DNA of 43,065 bases from an uncultured archaeon (lineage in GTDB: Archaea > Halobacteriota > Methanosarcinia > Methanosarcinales > Methanoperedenaceae). The stretch is from the NCBI GenBank assembly GCA_902386135.1, contig CABMIB010000100.1, positions 1 through 43,065 of the forward strand. Direction: 5' to 3'. Of this stretch, positions 7,181-15,250 are shown one piece after another. A model generated the notes under the pieces. It saw only the letters and a program-made list of their open reading frames with translations, did not search any database and had not been told where the DNA came from. Positions within the stretch are counted from its first letter, which is position 1. Every line of letters starts with the position of its first letter. Made by a program: the position numbers and the translations under genes.

Positions 7181-8863
7181 ATGGCTGAGCACAATGAAAT
7201 GAGCATAGGGGACTATGTTATTTCTTTTTTAATCAGTTTAGTTTTGACCGCAGCATTTGAGCCTATATTAGGATCTCATATTTTTCCACGGTTTTCTGTG
7301 GAATGGTGGTTATTCACGTTATTTTTCCTATATGTAGTGACCATTACCATCTTTTTTTTATATAAATTAGTTTTCATTCCATCGTATCAACCAGCCGTAG
7401 TGCCGAAACCTGTGGGGTCATTCGATAGTGCCATAAGAGGTGCAGGATATAATTACTGTGCAATTAGCAGCAAAGGAATAGCGCTTTGGCTTAGCCCAAC
7501 TTTTATATATTATTTAACATTAAATGATATTAAAAATATACTTGAATATAGTTTTAAAAATCAAAATGTTAAATTTAGCACTGAGCGAAAAGATAAAGAG
7601 AATTTTTACAATGAAGGATTTGAAATAGTAAGAAAAATATCTAAAGGTCAGGTACATACTGATTTTTTTGGTATAAGATTGCTCATATACCCTGAAGAGG
7701 TATATGAGAACTTCAAAGAAGAGGTTTTATCACTTATTCAAGTGCATGCTATAGCTCGAGTACATTGTATTCCAGTAATTCGTGAGAGGCTTATTCAACA
7801 ACTAACTGAAGATGACAGAGCGAGCCTTCTACAACTTGCTAAAACTCTTAACCAAGATATAATAGAGGAATATACTACTTTATCAAGATATAATAAATTA
7901 ATCCTAAAATATAAGAAAAAAGAGGCAAAAAACCCATATAGCGTGTCTATTCCTGATTTTCTTATAATTAATTACAATCCATCAGTGAGAGAAAGTGAAC
8001 AAGTATGGTGGTATAAGAAGAATACACCAATTAATAAAAATACAGATAACGTTGTTTTACCCGCGGTAGAATGTTATAAGTTATTATGTAGCAAAATAAA
8101 TGATGATATTAAATGGCTTGAATATACGGCAGACACATTCAAAACAGTTCCGGTTGGAACCCTATCTCACGAACCTATTGATTTCTTTTCTCAAGATTAT
8201 TTTAGAAAGTGGTTAGCTGAACTACGAGACCCTACAACAGAGTATTCTTCGATGAGAAAATGGATAGATGAAGAAAATAAAATACTAATAGAAGTGTTAA
8301 ATCGAAAAAATAATATTAATGAAGCATTGGATATTGGATGTGGATGGGGACGTCACATAGAACTTATGATGGAACACAATGTCGCAAAAGCTTCAGGCGT
8401 AGATAATAATTGGATAATGGTTAAAAAGTCTAGTGAGCTGTATAAAAAATATGGTGATCGTGTTTCTGTTAGATTAGTAGATGCTCAAGATACATTTTTT
8501 GAGGAAAATAAATTTGATCTTGTTATCTGCATGACCAATACTTTCGGAAATCTAGGGACTGATATTGTAAAAGAAAAAGTAATAGCTGAAATAAATCGTG
8601 TTCTAAAATCAAAAGGAACATTTATTTTAAGTATCTATAACGACTCTCCTGAATCGTTAGAGTTAAGAAAATCTAGTTATAGCAAGGTAGGATTGCATCC
8701 CTATATATTAGAAGATAATAGAACAATTAAAACAAAAGAGGGTTTAATTTCAGAACAATTTACTCCAGCTGAAATAAATTCTTATCTCATAAAAAACTTT
8801 GAGAATATTTCCACGCGGCAAATAAATGAAATTGCATTTATTATCATAGCTAATAAAAAGTAA
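7181..8863 (+). CDS. Membrane-anchored class I SAM methyltransferase
   Basis: The 560-residue protein starts with two hydrophobic segments (about residues 10-30 and 40-65), so it is probably membrane bound. A middle region of about 290 residues is not recognised. A class I methyltransferase domain follows, with motif I ALDIGCGWGRH at about residue 381, an acidic VDNN strand end, VDAQDTF and an ICMTNTFGN motif. The substrate is unknown. ATG 7181 is chosen over the upstream in-frame ATG at 7130 because GAGGAGGT lies 7 bases before it. It is AT-rich like the neighbouring accessory genes. A membrane-linked methyltransferase on a mobile element could modify lipid, glycan or protein; DNA is less likely. 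Confidence 0.75.
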   Translation: MAEHNEMSIGDYVISFLISLVLTAAFEPILGSHIFPRFSVEWWLFTLFFLYVVTITIFFLYKLVFIPSYQPAVVPKPVGSFDSAIRGAGYNYCAISSKGIALWLSPTFIYYLTLNDIKNILEYSFKNQNVKFSTERKDKENFYNEGFEIVRKISKGQVHTDFFGIRLLIYPEEVYENFKEEVLSLIQVHAIARVHCIPVIRERLIQQLTEDDRASLLQLAKTLNQDIIEEYTTLSRYNKLILKYKKKEAKNPYSVSIPDFLIINYNPSVRESEQVWWYKKNTPINKNTDNVVLPAVECYKLLCSKINDDIKWLEYTADTFKTVPVGTLSHEPIDFFSQDYFRKWLAELRDPTTEYSSMRKWIDEENKILIEVLNRKNNINEALDIGCGWGRHIELMMEHNVAKASGVDNNWIMVKKSSELYKKYGDRVSVRLVDAQDTFFEENKFDLVICMTNTFGNLGTDIVKEKVIAEINRVLKSKGTFILSIYNDSPESLELRKSSYSKVGLHPYILEDNRTIKTKEGLISEQFTPAEINSYLIKNFENISTRQINEIAFIIIANKK

Positions 8864-8925
8864 TTTTTAAAACGTTAAACTACTTCTGTTCGCCAAAATG
8901 TTTACGTTTATCCAAATTAATATAT

Positions 8926-9819
8926 TTACACAAGATAGCTTGCCGCAATAACCAATTCACCTTTTTTGTAGTTGCTGGTTAGATTATTATCAAATTGATA
9001 ATCAAGGTCTACACGGCTTAACAAAATACCTTTGATAGGTCTTTCTCTTAAATCTTCAACTTGTTTTCCAATTTTCTCAAGTTTTGGTTGAAATAGTTCT
9101 TCAAATATCTGTTGTGTTTTTTGATCTCTGGTTTCATCGTATATAGTAAGTTCCCCATTAAAATTTTTTGTATCCTCCTTGGGTGAATCAAAGAACTCGT
9201 ATAAATTTACAGGTACTCGTACATGAGCGACATAAGCTAATCCTTCTAACTTACTTGCTTTATGATTATTGATATCTATTTTGCCTTTATCCACTGCCAC
9301 AGGATATGGTGTAGGCCAATGTCCTTTTATTTCTAGTTCCTTACTTCCTTCCTCAATAATCTGAACGCCATAGGCGTATTCCACCCCAATAGCAGGTGAG
9401 CTGGCAATATTTTTTGCAAAAGGTCTGCTCTCAATAGGACTTGTAATTACCTTTTGTTCGATTGCTGGAGCTATTCCAGATCTGTTAAAATGCTGCGTCA
9501 TTAAATGTTCTTTGTAATAATTTGTATCTTCGAGCTGGGTTATAGTTGGAAGCTTCGGATTTCTTGGGCTCGCAGCTGCTTCATTACAAATAACAACCTT
9601 TGGAGCTCCTCTAAGGTTTACCCCTTTTAGTATTTCATAGTCAGGATTAACTGGCATCTCCCAGGGTGTTCTATCGGCGTCTATGTAGTGCGGATTTATT
9701 TGATACGATTGTTTCCCAGTTTTCGCATCCTTTGTATATACGAATCCTGGTATGTGTTTTTCCCGACTCAATCCACTTTTAATTTTATCTGAAATACCTT
9801 TAAGTGTTTCTGGAATCAT
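8926..9819 (-). CDS. Hypothetical protein, 297 aa
   Basis: I do not recognise this protein. It has no membrane segment and no obvious nucleotide-binding motif. The middle carries Pro-rich and Trp-containing stretches (GHWPTPYPVAVDKGKI). It is convergent with the methyltransferase gene. Its promoter is clearly bacterial in form: TTGACA, 16 bases, TATAAT, ending 6 bases before the ATG, which suggests a leaderless transcript. This marks the gene as part of the bacterial-derived material. Confidence 0.65.
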   Translation of the reverse strand: MIPETLKGISDKIKSGLSREKHIPGFVYTKDAKTGKQSYQINPHYIDADRTPWEMPVNPDYEILKGVNLRGAPKVVICNEAAASPRNPKLPTITQLEDTNYYKEHLMTQHFNRSGIAPAIEQKVITSPIESRPFAKNIASSPAIGVEYAYGVQIIEEGSKELEIKGHWPTPYPVAVDKGKIDINNHKASKLEGLAYVAHVRVPVNLYEFFDSPKEDTKNFNGELTIYDETRDQKTQQIFEELFQPKLEKIGKQVEDLRERPIKGILLSRVDLDYQFDNNLTSNYKKGELVIAASYLV

Positions 9820-9825
9820 TCACAT

Positions 9826-9853
9826 ATTATAAGATATTTTTTATTATTGTCAA
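9826..9853 (-). promoter_or_regulatory. Sigma70-type promoter of the 297-aa gene
   Basis: On the minus strand, TTGACA (9853-9848) and TATAAT (9831-9826) are both perfect consensus hexamers with a 16-base spacer. The start codon at 9819 lies where transcription should begin. Confidence 0.7.
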
Positions 9854-9868
9854 GTCACTATAATTTTT

Positions 9869-9910
9869 GGGTGCATAACGGTGCTTGTGCAACACCCTGT
9901 GTAAGTATTG
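9869..9910 (+). repeat. Cassette repeat A
   Basis: This is the most diverged of four related sites, with GGTGCTTGTGCAACACCC at its core. GGGTG and CACCC at its ends make an imperfect hairpin. It lies in the gap between the 297-residue gene and the 45-residue gene. See copies at 10374, 10818 and 14022. Confidence 0.5.
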
Positions 9911-10206
9911 GGAAGAATCCCAAAAAGGCACAAACCGCAATGAAAAAGTAACGAATGTTCTATCGTAAATTTCTCTACGTCGTACAATGACAAAGATACG
10001 ACGTGAGGGGACAAGAAAGAAATAATGTTATAAGCTTTTATTTGCACGAAGTGGCCCCAAAACGCAGCGGCGCTGGTACTGCCCCGATTATGAGGCGACC
10101 CGATAGCTATGCTGCTTGAATTTTTTCCGGAAGTACAAGGCTCCTGCTGGTGAAAAGTTTTAAATGCTAAGTAATTAGAAAATAGAAGGAAAGGAGGTTT
10201 GGAAAA
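9911..10206. other. Gap with a 5S-rRNA-like patch
   Basis: No convincing gene is present. Bases 10046-10086 (GAAGTG, then AACGCAGCGGCGC, then TGGTACTGCCCCG) resemble the 3' half of a bacterial 5S rRNA, but the 5' half and the closing helix are not visible. An AT-rich TATA-like stretch at about 10156 (AGTTTTAAATG) may serve the next gene. Confidence 0.3.
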
Positions 10207-10344
10207 GTGATTGTCAAGAAAGAAGACGGCTATTACGTCCTCTCCGAAAAAACCAAGCGCAACTTAGGCGGACCTTACAAGACTGAGGAAGAAGCCAAGA
10301 AAAGACTACGCCAAGTAGAGTTTTTCAAACATCAAAAGGGCTAA
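10207..10344 (+). CDS. Small phage/plasmid-type protein, 45 aa
   Basis: This short gene starts with GTG at 10207 behind a strong AAGGAGGT site, and encodes 45 residues. The core NLGGPYKTEEEAKKRLRQVE then FFKH matches a small conserved protein that I recall as common in phages, plasmids and small-genome bacteria. Its function is not known to me. Its neighbours on both sides are the ~40-bp repeats A and B, so it looks like a single-gene cassette. Confidence 0.8.
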   Translation: MIVKKEDGYYVLSEKTKRNLGGPYKTEEEAKKRLRQVEFFKHQKG

Positions 10345-10373
10345 GAGCCTGTCCGAAAAGTCCTGTCGCTCTA

Positions 10374-10415
10374 GTTGCACAATTGTGCTTCTGCAACCCC
10401 CATATACAGGACAAT
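10374..10415 (+). repeat. Cassette repeat B
   Basis: The site starts GTTGCACAATTGTGC, which contains a perfect 12-bp palindrome (GCACAATTGTGC), then CTTCTGCAACCCCCATATAC and AGGACAAT. GTTGCA and TGCAAC are inverted around the palindrome half. It begins 29 bases after the stop codon of the 45-residue gene. Confidence 0.6.
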
Positions 10416-10511
10416 ATAACGGATTTTCCAAAAAAAAGAGTTAGATTTTAGTAGCCCCCCTTTGTACCTTTATGCAGTTCTACCCTTCATTCTAAGCTAT
10501 CCTGGTTTACG

Positions 10512-10661
10512 CTATTTGCCTTTTTCTAAAGGAATTTCTCTCATCAATTCAATTAATGCTAATAGAAATACGGGAATCCAAAGTGAGCTTATTCCAACAG
10601 CCGCTAAAACAGTTAGAAAAAATGCTAATAAAGCCAATAAGCTCATAATATTTATTGCCAT
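10512..10661 (-). CDS. Small membrane protein, 49 aa
   Basis: This is a 49-residue hydrophobic peptide from ATG 10661 to TAG 10512. The sequence is almost wholly membrane-like (INIMSLLALLAFFLTVLAAV, then a short Gly-Ile-Ser-Ser turn and IPVFLLALIEL), giving one long or two short membrane helices with a charged REIPLEKGK tail. A GGAGAT ribosome binding site lies 8 bases upstream. The function is unknown. It is the only gene between repeats B and C and is oriented opposite to the repeats. A toxin-like or accessory membrane peptide is possible. Confidence 0.65.
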   Translation of the reverse strand: MAINIMSLLALLAFFLTVLAAVGISSLWIPVFLLALIELMREIPLEKGK

Positions 10662-10817
10662 TGTTTTATCTCCATATTCTTCTTTATCAATATTCTATAT
10701 TTTTTCTATTGTTTAGTTTACCAAAGGTAAAATATAACTCCGTATGATGTAACTCCATATAGCACAAACATGTAGTTTAAGCAATGGTTACCGACCCTCT
10801 TGGGAATTAAACTCAGA

Positions 10818-10857
10818 GTTGCAATGGTGCTTCTCGACACCCATATGCAGGTGAAAT
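10818..10857 (+). repeat. Cassette repeat C
   Basis: GTTGCAATGGTGCTTCTCGA is followed by CACCCATATGCAGG. It matches repeats B and D at most positions and in the same orientation. It lies between the 49-residue membrane gene and the TIR gene. Confidence 0.6.
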
Positions 10858-11165
10858 TAACTCACTCACTTTTCAAGTATAAAACTATGTTTTTTGAGAT
10901 AAGTTGGTGAGATAAGCTCATTGTTCCCAGAGTGAAACAAATGAGACAATCAGGAAGGCTTTTTATCTGTCTTAACAAACGGTCGTTTTATGAGACAAGT
11001 ACAGCGAGGCAGTTATGGTATGCCCATCTTCAATGAATTTACAAAAAATATATGAGTCCTAATTCATTCGGAGAATAAAAAAGTTATCAAGACTATTTGG
11101 GGAATTTTTGATTTTTCCCTTTTTCGTTGCCATCTGCTGGCTTATTATGATATTATTCATGATTC
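10858..11165. other. Gap with clustered TGAGAYA sites
   Basis: No gene is supported. Four TGAGATA/TGAGACA motifs start at about 10895, 10908, 10942 and 10991. A 15-codon ORF begins at about 11014 just after the last site, in the same relative position as the 65-residue gene after its site, and may be the truncated start of a lost gene. Confidence 0.4.
10968..10998. promoter_or_regulatory. TGTCTYA/TGAGACA operator, copy 2
   Basis: CTGTCTTA and TGAGACAAG flank a spacer with AAACGGTCGTTTTA. Compared with copy 1 at 5918-5949, the half-site distance differs by one base and the AAACGGTC.TTTT core is kept, so both are likely bound by the same protein. Confidence 0.5.
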
Positions 11166-13781
11166 TTACTGTTCTCTTGGTAAAAGCTTTTGTGCAGGGT
11201 TTTTTAATAGGAGGGTATTTATTCGTTGTCTTTCTCTATAAAAAATTGGGTTTAAAGAACAATACTCAACAATCATCAGCTTCATTACTTTTTCTGCTAG
11301 CTCAGAAAAATCGTTTTCACTAATCCCTGTTGTAAGTTCATTAATTTGTGGATTCTTATTGTATTCCATTAAAATTCCATGTTTTATCAGAAAAGATGCT
11401 GGAGTGTTGACTTCATCACAAACTTTATTTACAATTTCAGTTAATTTATCAGATCCTAATGAATGAACAATTTTGTAAATAGTACCATACACAACAAAAA
11501 AATTTAGGTTCCAAAATATAACTTCTGCAATCTTCTTCCGTTTAGCTTCACTTAGTTCTCTATTTTCTCCTCTACTCTCATCAATAAGAATCAATCTTTT
11601 TGTTATAAAATCAATCGTATCTTTCTGTTCTTTTTCACTTTTTATTAGTTCAAAGAAATTAGATATAATTCTTAAATGAACGTTCATAGCTTCCATAAAT
11701 ATATCTTCAAGTTTCACTTTTTCTAATGAACCTGCTCGGTTTTTGATAATACATCCCATAACTTCTACAGTTTTAAAAGCTCTCCTTAATTCTTTTCCAA
11801 GAGATTCTTCTTCATCAGTATCTTTTTCTTGTTCTGTATCTTTTGGAGATTGTTCCTCATTATCCTGAATTTCTAATATTTCCTGTCTTACCTTTTCAGG
11901 TGTTATATTAGAAGGAGGTAAAGCCGCTTTAACAATAATGTTTGCTTGTTTATCAAAAAACTTAACCTCATTTTTTGTCAATGTTGCAGGTTCATATTTT
12001 TCAAATAAACTTGATGCAATTCTTTCAATATCTTTCAAAATATCGATATTTTTAGAATGATGGGTTATAAAAACTGCAATATATGCATTTTCAGTTACAT
12101 GAAGATTATTTATTATTTTATTTATCTCTTCCTTTACTCTATAATCTTCAAAATGTTCGGCAATATATTTAGCAACAAAAAAATAATAAAAATATGGATA
12201 TCGAAATGAATAATTATTAAAGCTATCTTTTGAAACTATTTCGCTTAAATTTTCAAGTAAAATTTCTTGGTCTATTGGGAGGTTAAATTTATCCAAATAC
12301 GAAGTCATAAATAATTTGAAATTATCAGGAGTTAACTCCTCCTTTTTTTCCATGTAAAAATAGAAAGCTAACTCTGTTAAGAAATTTATATAAGTACCAA
12401 TATCATCATTTTCTACACCATGTTTTCTTAAATAAAAGTATATAAAAGCCTCATAACAGTAACCTTGGGATGTTATTTCTTCATCAAGCCTCATCGCATA
12501 TGTATCATGAGCAACTAAGGTAGACAAAATAAAAAACGGATATGAGGGCATAATTCCTTTACCGATACTTTTCCCTAAAGTGGAATCTATAAGCCATGTG
12601 TTTTTATCAATTCTCTTATAATCATCTACAACATTTTTATCTGTTAATCTTACCCACTTTTTAACTAATTCATACCTTAGAGATGGTTTAAGTTCCTTTA
12701 TTCCAAAGGTTGTAAATGAAGAGAGAAGTGTGTCATCTTTAATGTTCAAACCAAAAATATCATCAACAATGATGATACAGCGGGTATATGTGGATAAATC
12801 TTTTATATGCTTTTCTTTATTTTTAGCGTGATGAAAATCGTCTATTATTGGTATTATACGCTCTTTATCAATATCATCTACATCAATATCCTTATATTGC
12901 TCATGAAGCGAATCTGAAATTTTATTTTTTATTTTTCCTGGAAAACATGTCTTTTTATCAGATACATAAACAGGGATAAAATTCCAACTTCGCAGAACTT
13001 TAAACATCTCTTTACATAGGGTTGTTTTGCCTGATTGATCTTCTCCAGCTATAATAATTTTGGGATAGTCGAAAAGATTTTTTAATAATTCTTCCGAATT
13101 TATTTTTCCTTTGTGTTCTTTTAAATTATTGTATTTATCCAATTCAGTATATACAAAAATGTCATCTAAAAGAACGCTATCTTTTTGAGAATGTGCTTTT
13201 GTTAACATTTCCGTATCATGTAAGAAATGTTCAAATTCTTCTTTTATTTTCAATTGCTTTATTTTTATTTGTTTCTCAATTATCTTTTTTAATTCAATGT
13301 AAACAACCTGCCATGCTTCATCTCTATCCTGAAATTTTGAGACAGGCATTCCATCTGTAGGCAAAGCCAAAAGGCTGCAAATATCTTTATCATCTTTCCA
13401 TCCACAAGGAGATAGAATGATCGGAATAACAGGAATTCCCTTCTTCTTTTTTAATTCCAATGCTTTCTTTTTCTCACTCCTACAGCTTTTTGAATCAAGA
13501 AAATTTGCTGAGATAAATAAACAAATGATATCCGCTTCTCCTAAATTATTATCAATTTTATCTTGAAAATCTTCACCTGATAATATTTTACGATCATACC
13601 AATCTTCTATTAAATCATTATCTTTGAGCGGAGCAATATGTTTTTTAAAATCCTCAATATAAGTATTGTTAGGAGTATTATCTTTATGTGAGTAGCTAAT
13701 AAAAAGTTTTAATTTCTTGTTTTGTTCAATGGCACTTTCCCTGGGAAGTGGTAACTGGATTTGCCCTGTATGTTTTTCCAT
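11166..13781 (-). CDS. TIR domain/P-loop NTPase defence-type protein
   Basis: This 871-residue protein begins with a bacterial-type TIR domain (about residues 24-165: LKLFISYSHKD, W-YDRKILSGEDF, then AD-IICLFISANFLDS). E103 in CRSEKKK is the candidate NADase glutamate. A P-loop NTPase follows, with GEDQSGKTT at 246-254 and a Walker B IIPIIDDFH at 309-317, in the style of STAND/NACHT proteins. The remaining ~500 residues are mostly helical, with an acidic low-complexity linker (about 645-680), and probably act as the sensor. Proteins of this plan are known as anti-phage systems in which target sensing drives oligomerisation and NAD+ depletion. That activity is inferred here. It stands alone between repeats C and D. 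Confidence 0.85.
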   Translation of the reverse strand: MEKHTGQIQLPLPRESAIEQNKKLKLFISYSHKDNTPNNTYIEDFKKHIAPLKDNDLIEDWYDRKILSGEDFQDKIDNNLGEADIICLFISANFLDSKSCRSEKKKALELKKKKGIPVIPIILSPCGWKDDKDICSLLALPTDGMPVSKFQDRDEAWQVVYIELKKIIEKQIKIKQLKIKEEFEHFLHDTEMLTKAHSQKDSVLLDDIFVYTELDKYNNLKEHKGKINSEELLKNLFDYPKIIIAGEDQSGKTTLCKEMFKVLRSWNFIPVYVSDKKTCFPGKIKNKISDSLHEQYKDIDVDDIDKERIIPIIDDFHHAKNKEKHIKDLSTYTRCIIIVDDIFGLNIKDDTLLSSFTTFGIKELKPSLRYELVKKWVRLTDKNVVDDYKRIDKNTWLIDSTLGKSIGKGIMPSYPFFILSTLVAHDTYAMRLDEEITSQGYCYEAFIYFYLRKHGVENDDIGTYINFLTELAFYFYMEKKEELTPDNFKLFMTSYLDKFNLPIDQEILLENLSEIVSKDSFNNYSFRYPYFYYFFVAKYIAEHFEDYRVKEEINKIINNLHVTENAYIAVFITHHSKNIDILKDIERIASSLFEKYEPATLTKNEVKFFDKQANIIVKAALPPSNITPEKVRQEILEIQDNEEQSPKDTEQEKDTDEEESLGKELRRAFKTVEVMGCIIKNRAGSLEKVKLEDIFMEAMNVHLRIISNFFELIKSEKEQKDTIDFITKRLILIDESRGENRELSEAKRKKIAEVIFWNLNFFVVYGTIYKIVHSLGSDKLTEIVNKVCDEVNTPASFLIKHGILMEYNKNPQINELTTGISENDFSELAEKVMKLMIVEYCSLNPIFYRERQRINTLLLKNPAQKLLPREQ

Positions 13782-14143
13782 CGTTATTTCCTCTTAACAA
13801 AAAGGCTTTTTGTAATACCCTCAAACATTTTGTTAAATTTTTACCGTTTCTCCATTTAGCCTTACTAACCTTGCTTTGAGTTCTTATATATCTTCTGCTC
13901 TATGTTTAGAGTAAATTTTGTAGTAGCTCAGCAGTTAATAAGTGGGTTGGAACTATGGTAGATTGGAAAAAGTTATCTAGGATTTTCAGTTTTGTCAAAA
14001 ATGAAACCAGAAAAGCATAAAATTATACAATGGTGCCTCTACAACCCCCCATATGCAGGCAATTTGGAACGATCTCCCTTCCCCCGCTAGCCTTCCGCCG
14101 CCAGCCTTACTGCCGATAATACATAATATCGGAAATTGGAATA
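13782..14143. other. Gap containing repeat D
   Basis: The TIR gene's upstream region has a modest GAGG ribosome binding site but no clear promoter. The gap then holds repeat D and a pyrimidine-rich stretch (about 14068-14106). No gene is supported. Confidence 0.4.
14022..14062 (+). repeat. Cassette repeat D
   Basis: ATTATACAATGGTGCCTCTA is followed by CAACCCCCCATATGCAGGC and AAT. It shares the CAATGGTGC, CAACCCCC and CATATGCAGG blocks with B and C, in the same orientation. It is located between the TIR gene and the start of the bacterial-like block. Confidence 0.6.
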
Positions 14144-14152
14144 TGCTATACT
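14144..14152 (+). promoter_or_regulatory. Extended -10 promoter of the gene at 14160
   Basis: TGCTATACT fits a bacterial extended -10 (TGnTATAmT) and ends 7 bases before ATG 14160. The mRNA would begin at or next to the start codon. The same design, TGCTATAAT then 6 bases then ATG, is found before the toxin gene at 15586. Confidence 0.5.
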
Positions 14153-14159
14153 AGCAGCC

Positions 14160-14792
14160 ATGCGACAAGGCGTACAAGAACGAATAAATACTGTCGAGGA
14201 TGATTTCTGGACAATACGTCTCCCCTTCTTTACTGCACAATTTCCTACCTACTATACTAAACCACAAAAGGTCTGGGGCAGATTTCATACGAGCGAAGAA
14301 ACATATTTTGGTGCTGCTTCTGAAATAATCCCGCTCAAACAGAAAAAGGGTAAAAGCACATATATCATGATGCAGCCCTATGTCCTTGAGCCACAACTCA
14401 CCATCACTGTGGGGTTATATAACAAGCCCAAACACTACGCAGATCAGGACAGCGCCATTGGAGAAACCATTAGCCAACCCAAACATCAAGGATTTCGAGA
14501 GGTACAGATTGGCAACGCTCAGGCATGGTATTATCACGAAGATAAAACTATTGTGCTCTGGGAGTGCTTTTTTGACAGTGGCTTTCACAAACATCCCTTA
14601 AAAGACGACAAAAACATGCAGAACTTATGGCGCTCATTTGAACATTGGCTCCAAAAACAATTTCCTAAAGCACAAACCCTGGCAACCCCCTTTGCCGATC
14701 CTATTGCAGAATCAATTGAGGAGTATCAAGCCTTTCTCAAATCTCTTGGCTACTCCCCTATCACTAAAGCGGCTTTTGGAAAAAAACTGTAA
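14160..14792 (+). CDS. Hypothetical protein, 210 aa
   Basis: I do not recognise this soluble protein, which is rich in aromatic residues (ECFFDSGFHKHPLKDD, HWLQKQFPKAQ). An in-frame TTG at 14136 would add eight residues. ATG 14160 is preferred because a bacterial extended -10 box ends 7 bases upstream, which would make a leaderless mRNA start exactly there. It is the first gene of the bacterial-looking block and is convergent with the toxin-antitoxin operon. Confidence 0.65.
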   Translation: MRQGVQERINTVEDDFWTIRLPFFTAQFPTYYTKPQKVWGRFHTSEETYFGAASEIIPLKQKKGKSTYIMMQPYVLEPQLTITVGLYNKPKHYADQDSAIGETISQPKHQGFREVQIGNAQAWYYHEDKTIVLWECFFDSGFHKHPLKDDKNMQNLWRSFEHWLQKQFPKAQTLATPFADPIAESIEEYQAFLKSLGYSPITKAAFGKKL

Positions 14793-14944
14793 GCAATCTC
14801 CTCTGCTATTTGCTAATCTTGCCAAAGTCCGAAGAAAAACGTAGTGTACAAAATACAAAGACCCTTTTTCCGAACTGATGCCGGACGGCAAGCGTTCCAG
14901 ATGAAAGTCATGGATAGGAATGAGGGTCGCAATGTATTGTGAGG

Positions 14945-15214
14945 TTATTTTGCCAAGTGCACTGAAAGTCCCATTACTGTGGCTATTTTTTGCAAAAAAT
15001 CAAGAGATGGATTCACATTCCCGCCTTCTAAACGAGCTATAGATGATTGCGTTGTTCCAACTTTTAATGCAAGCTCCTTTTGTGTTACTCCCTTTTTTAT
15101 TCTGGCTGCAATTAATTCTGAAATAATCGCATAACGAGGTGCGAGTTTTTCGTATTCTCGTTTAAATGCTGGATCTTTCATCTGTTCTTTTTTAAATGTT
15201 TGTAAATCTTTCAT
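14945..15214 (-). CDS. higA: HigA-type antitoxin, XRE helix-turn-helix
   Basis: This 89-residue protein has an XRE/Cro helix-turn-helix at about residues 35-85 (KGVTQKELALKVGTTQSSIA, then RLEGGNVNPSLDFLQKIA). It follows the RelE-like toxin gene by 36 bases on the same strand. Toxin first and antitoxin second is the HigBA order. The antitoxin neutralises the toxin by direct binding and represses the operon. On a mobile element the pair can stabilise inheritance or act in defence. Confidence 0.88.
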   Translation of the reverse strand: MKDLQTFKKEQMKDPAFKREYEKLAPRYAIISELIAARIKKGVTQKELALKVGTTQSSIARLEGGNVNPSLDFLQKIATVMGLSVHLAK

Positions 15215-15250
15215 AAGTTTTGAACTCCTATAAAGAATATAGCATGGCTG

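Noticed and set aside
9850-10047. 65-codon minus ORF across repeat A
   Set aside because: It is a low-quality peptide overlapping a repeat and the promoter of the 297-aa gene; no supporting start signal.
10353-10372. GAGCCTGTCCGAAAAGTC as an insertion-sequence end
   Set aside because: It resembles ends of some IS families, but no inverted partner or transposase is visible in the window.
10462-10716. 84-codon plus-strand ORF over the small membrane gene
   Set aside because: The opposite strand has an ATG with a Shine-Dalgarno site and a coherent membrane peptide; the plus ORF is its shadow.
9869-14062. Integron attC sites
   Set aside because: The core order is GTT...AAC rather than AAC...GTT, and no IntI-type integrase with its extra helix is nearby, so the repeats are described only as cassette-like.
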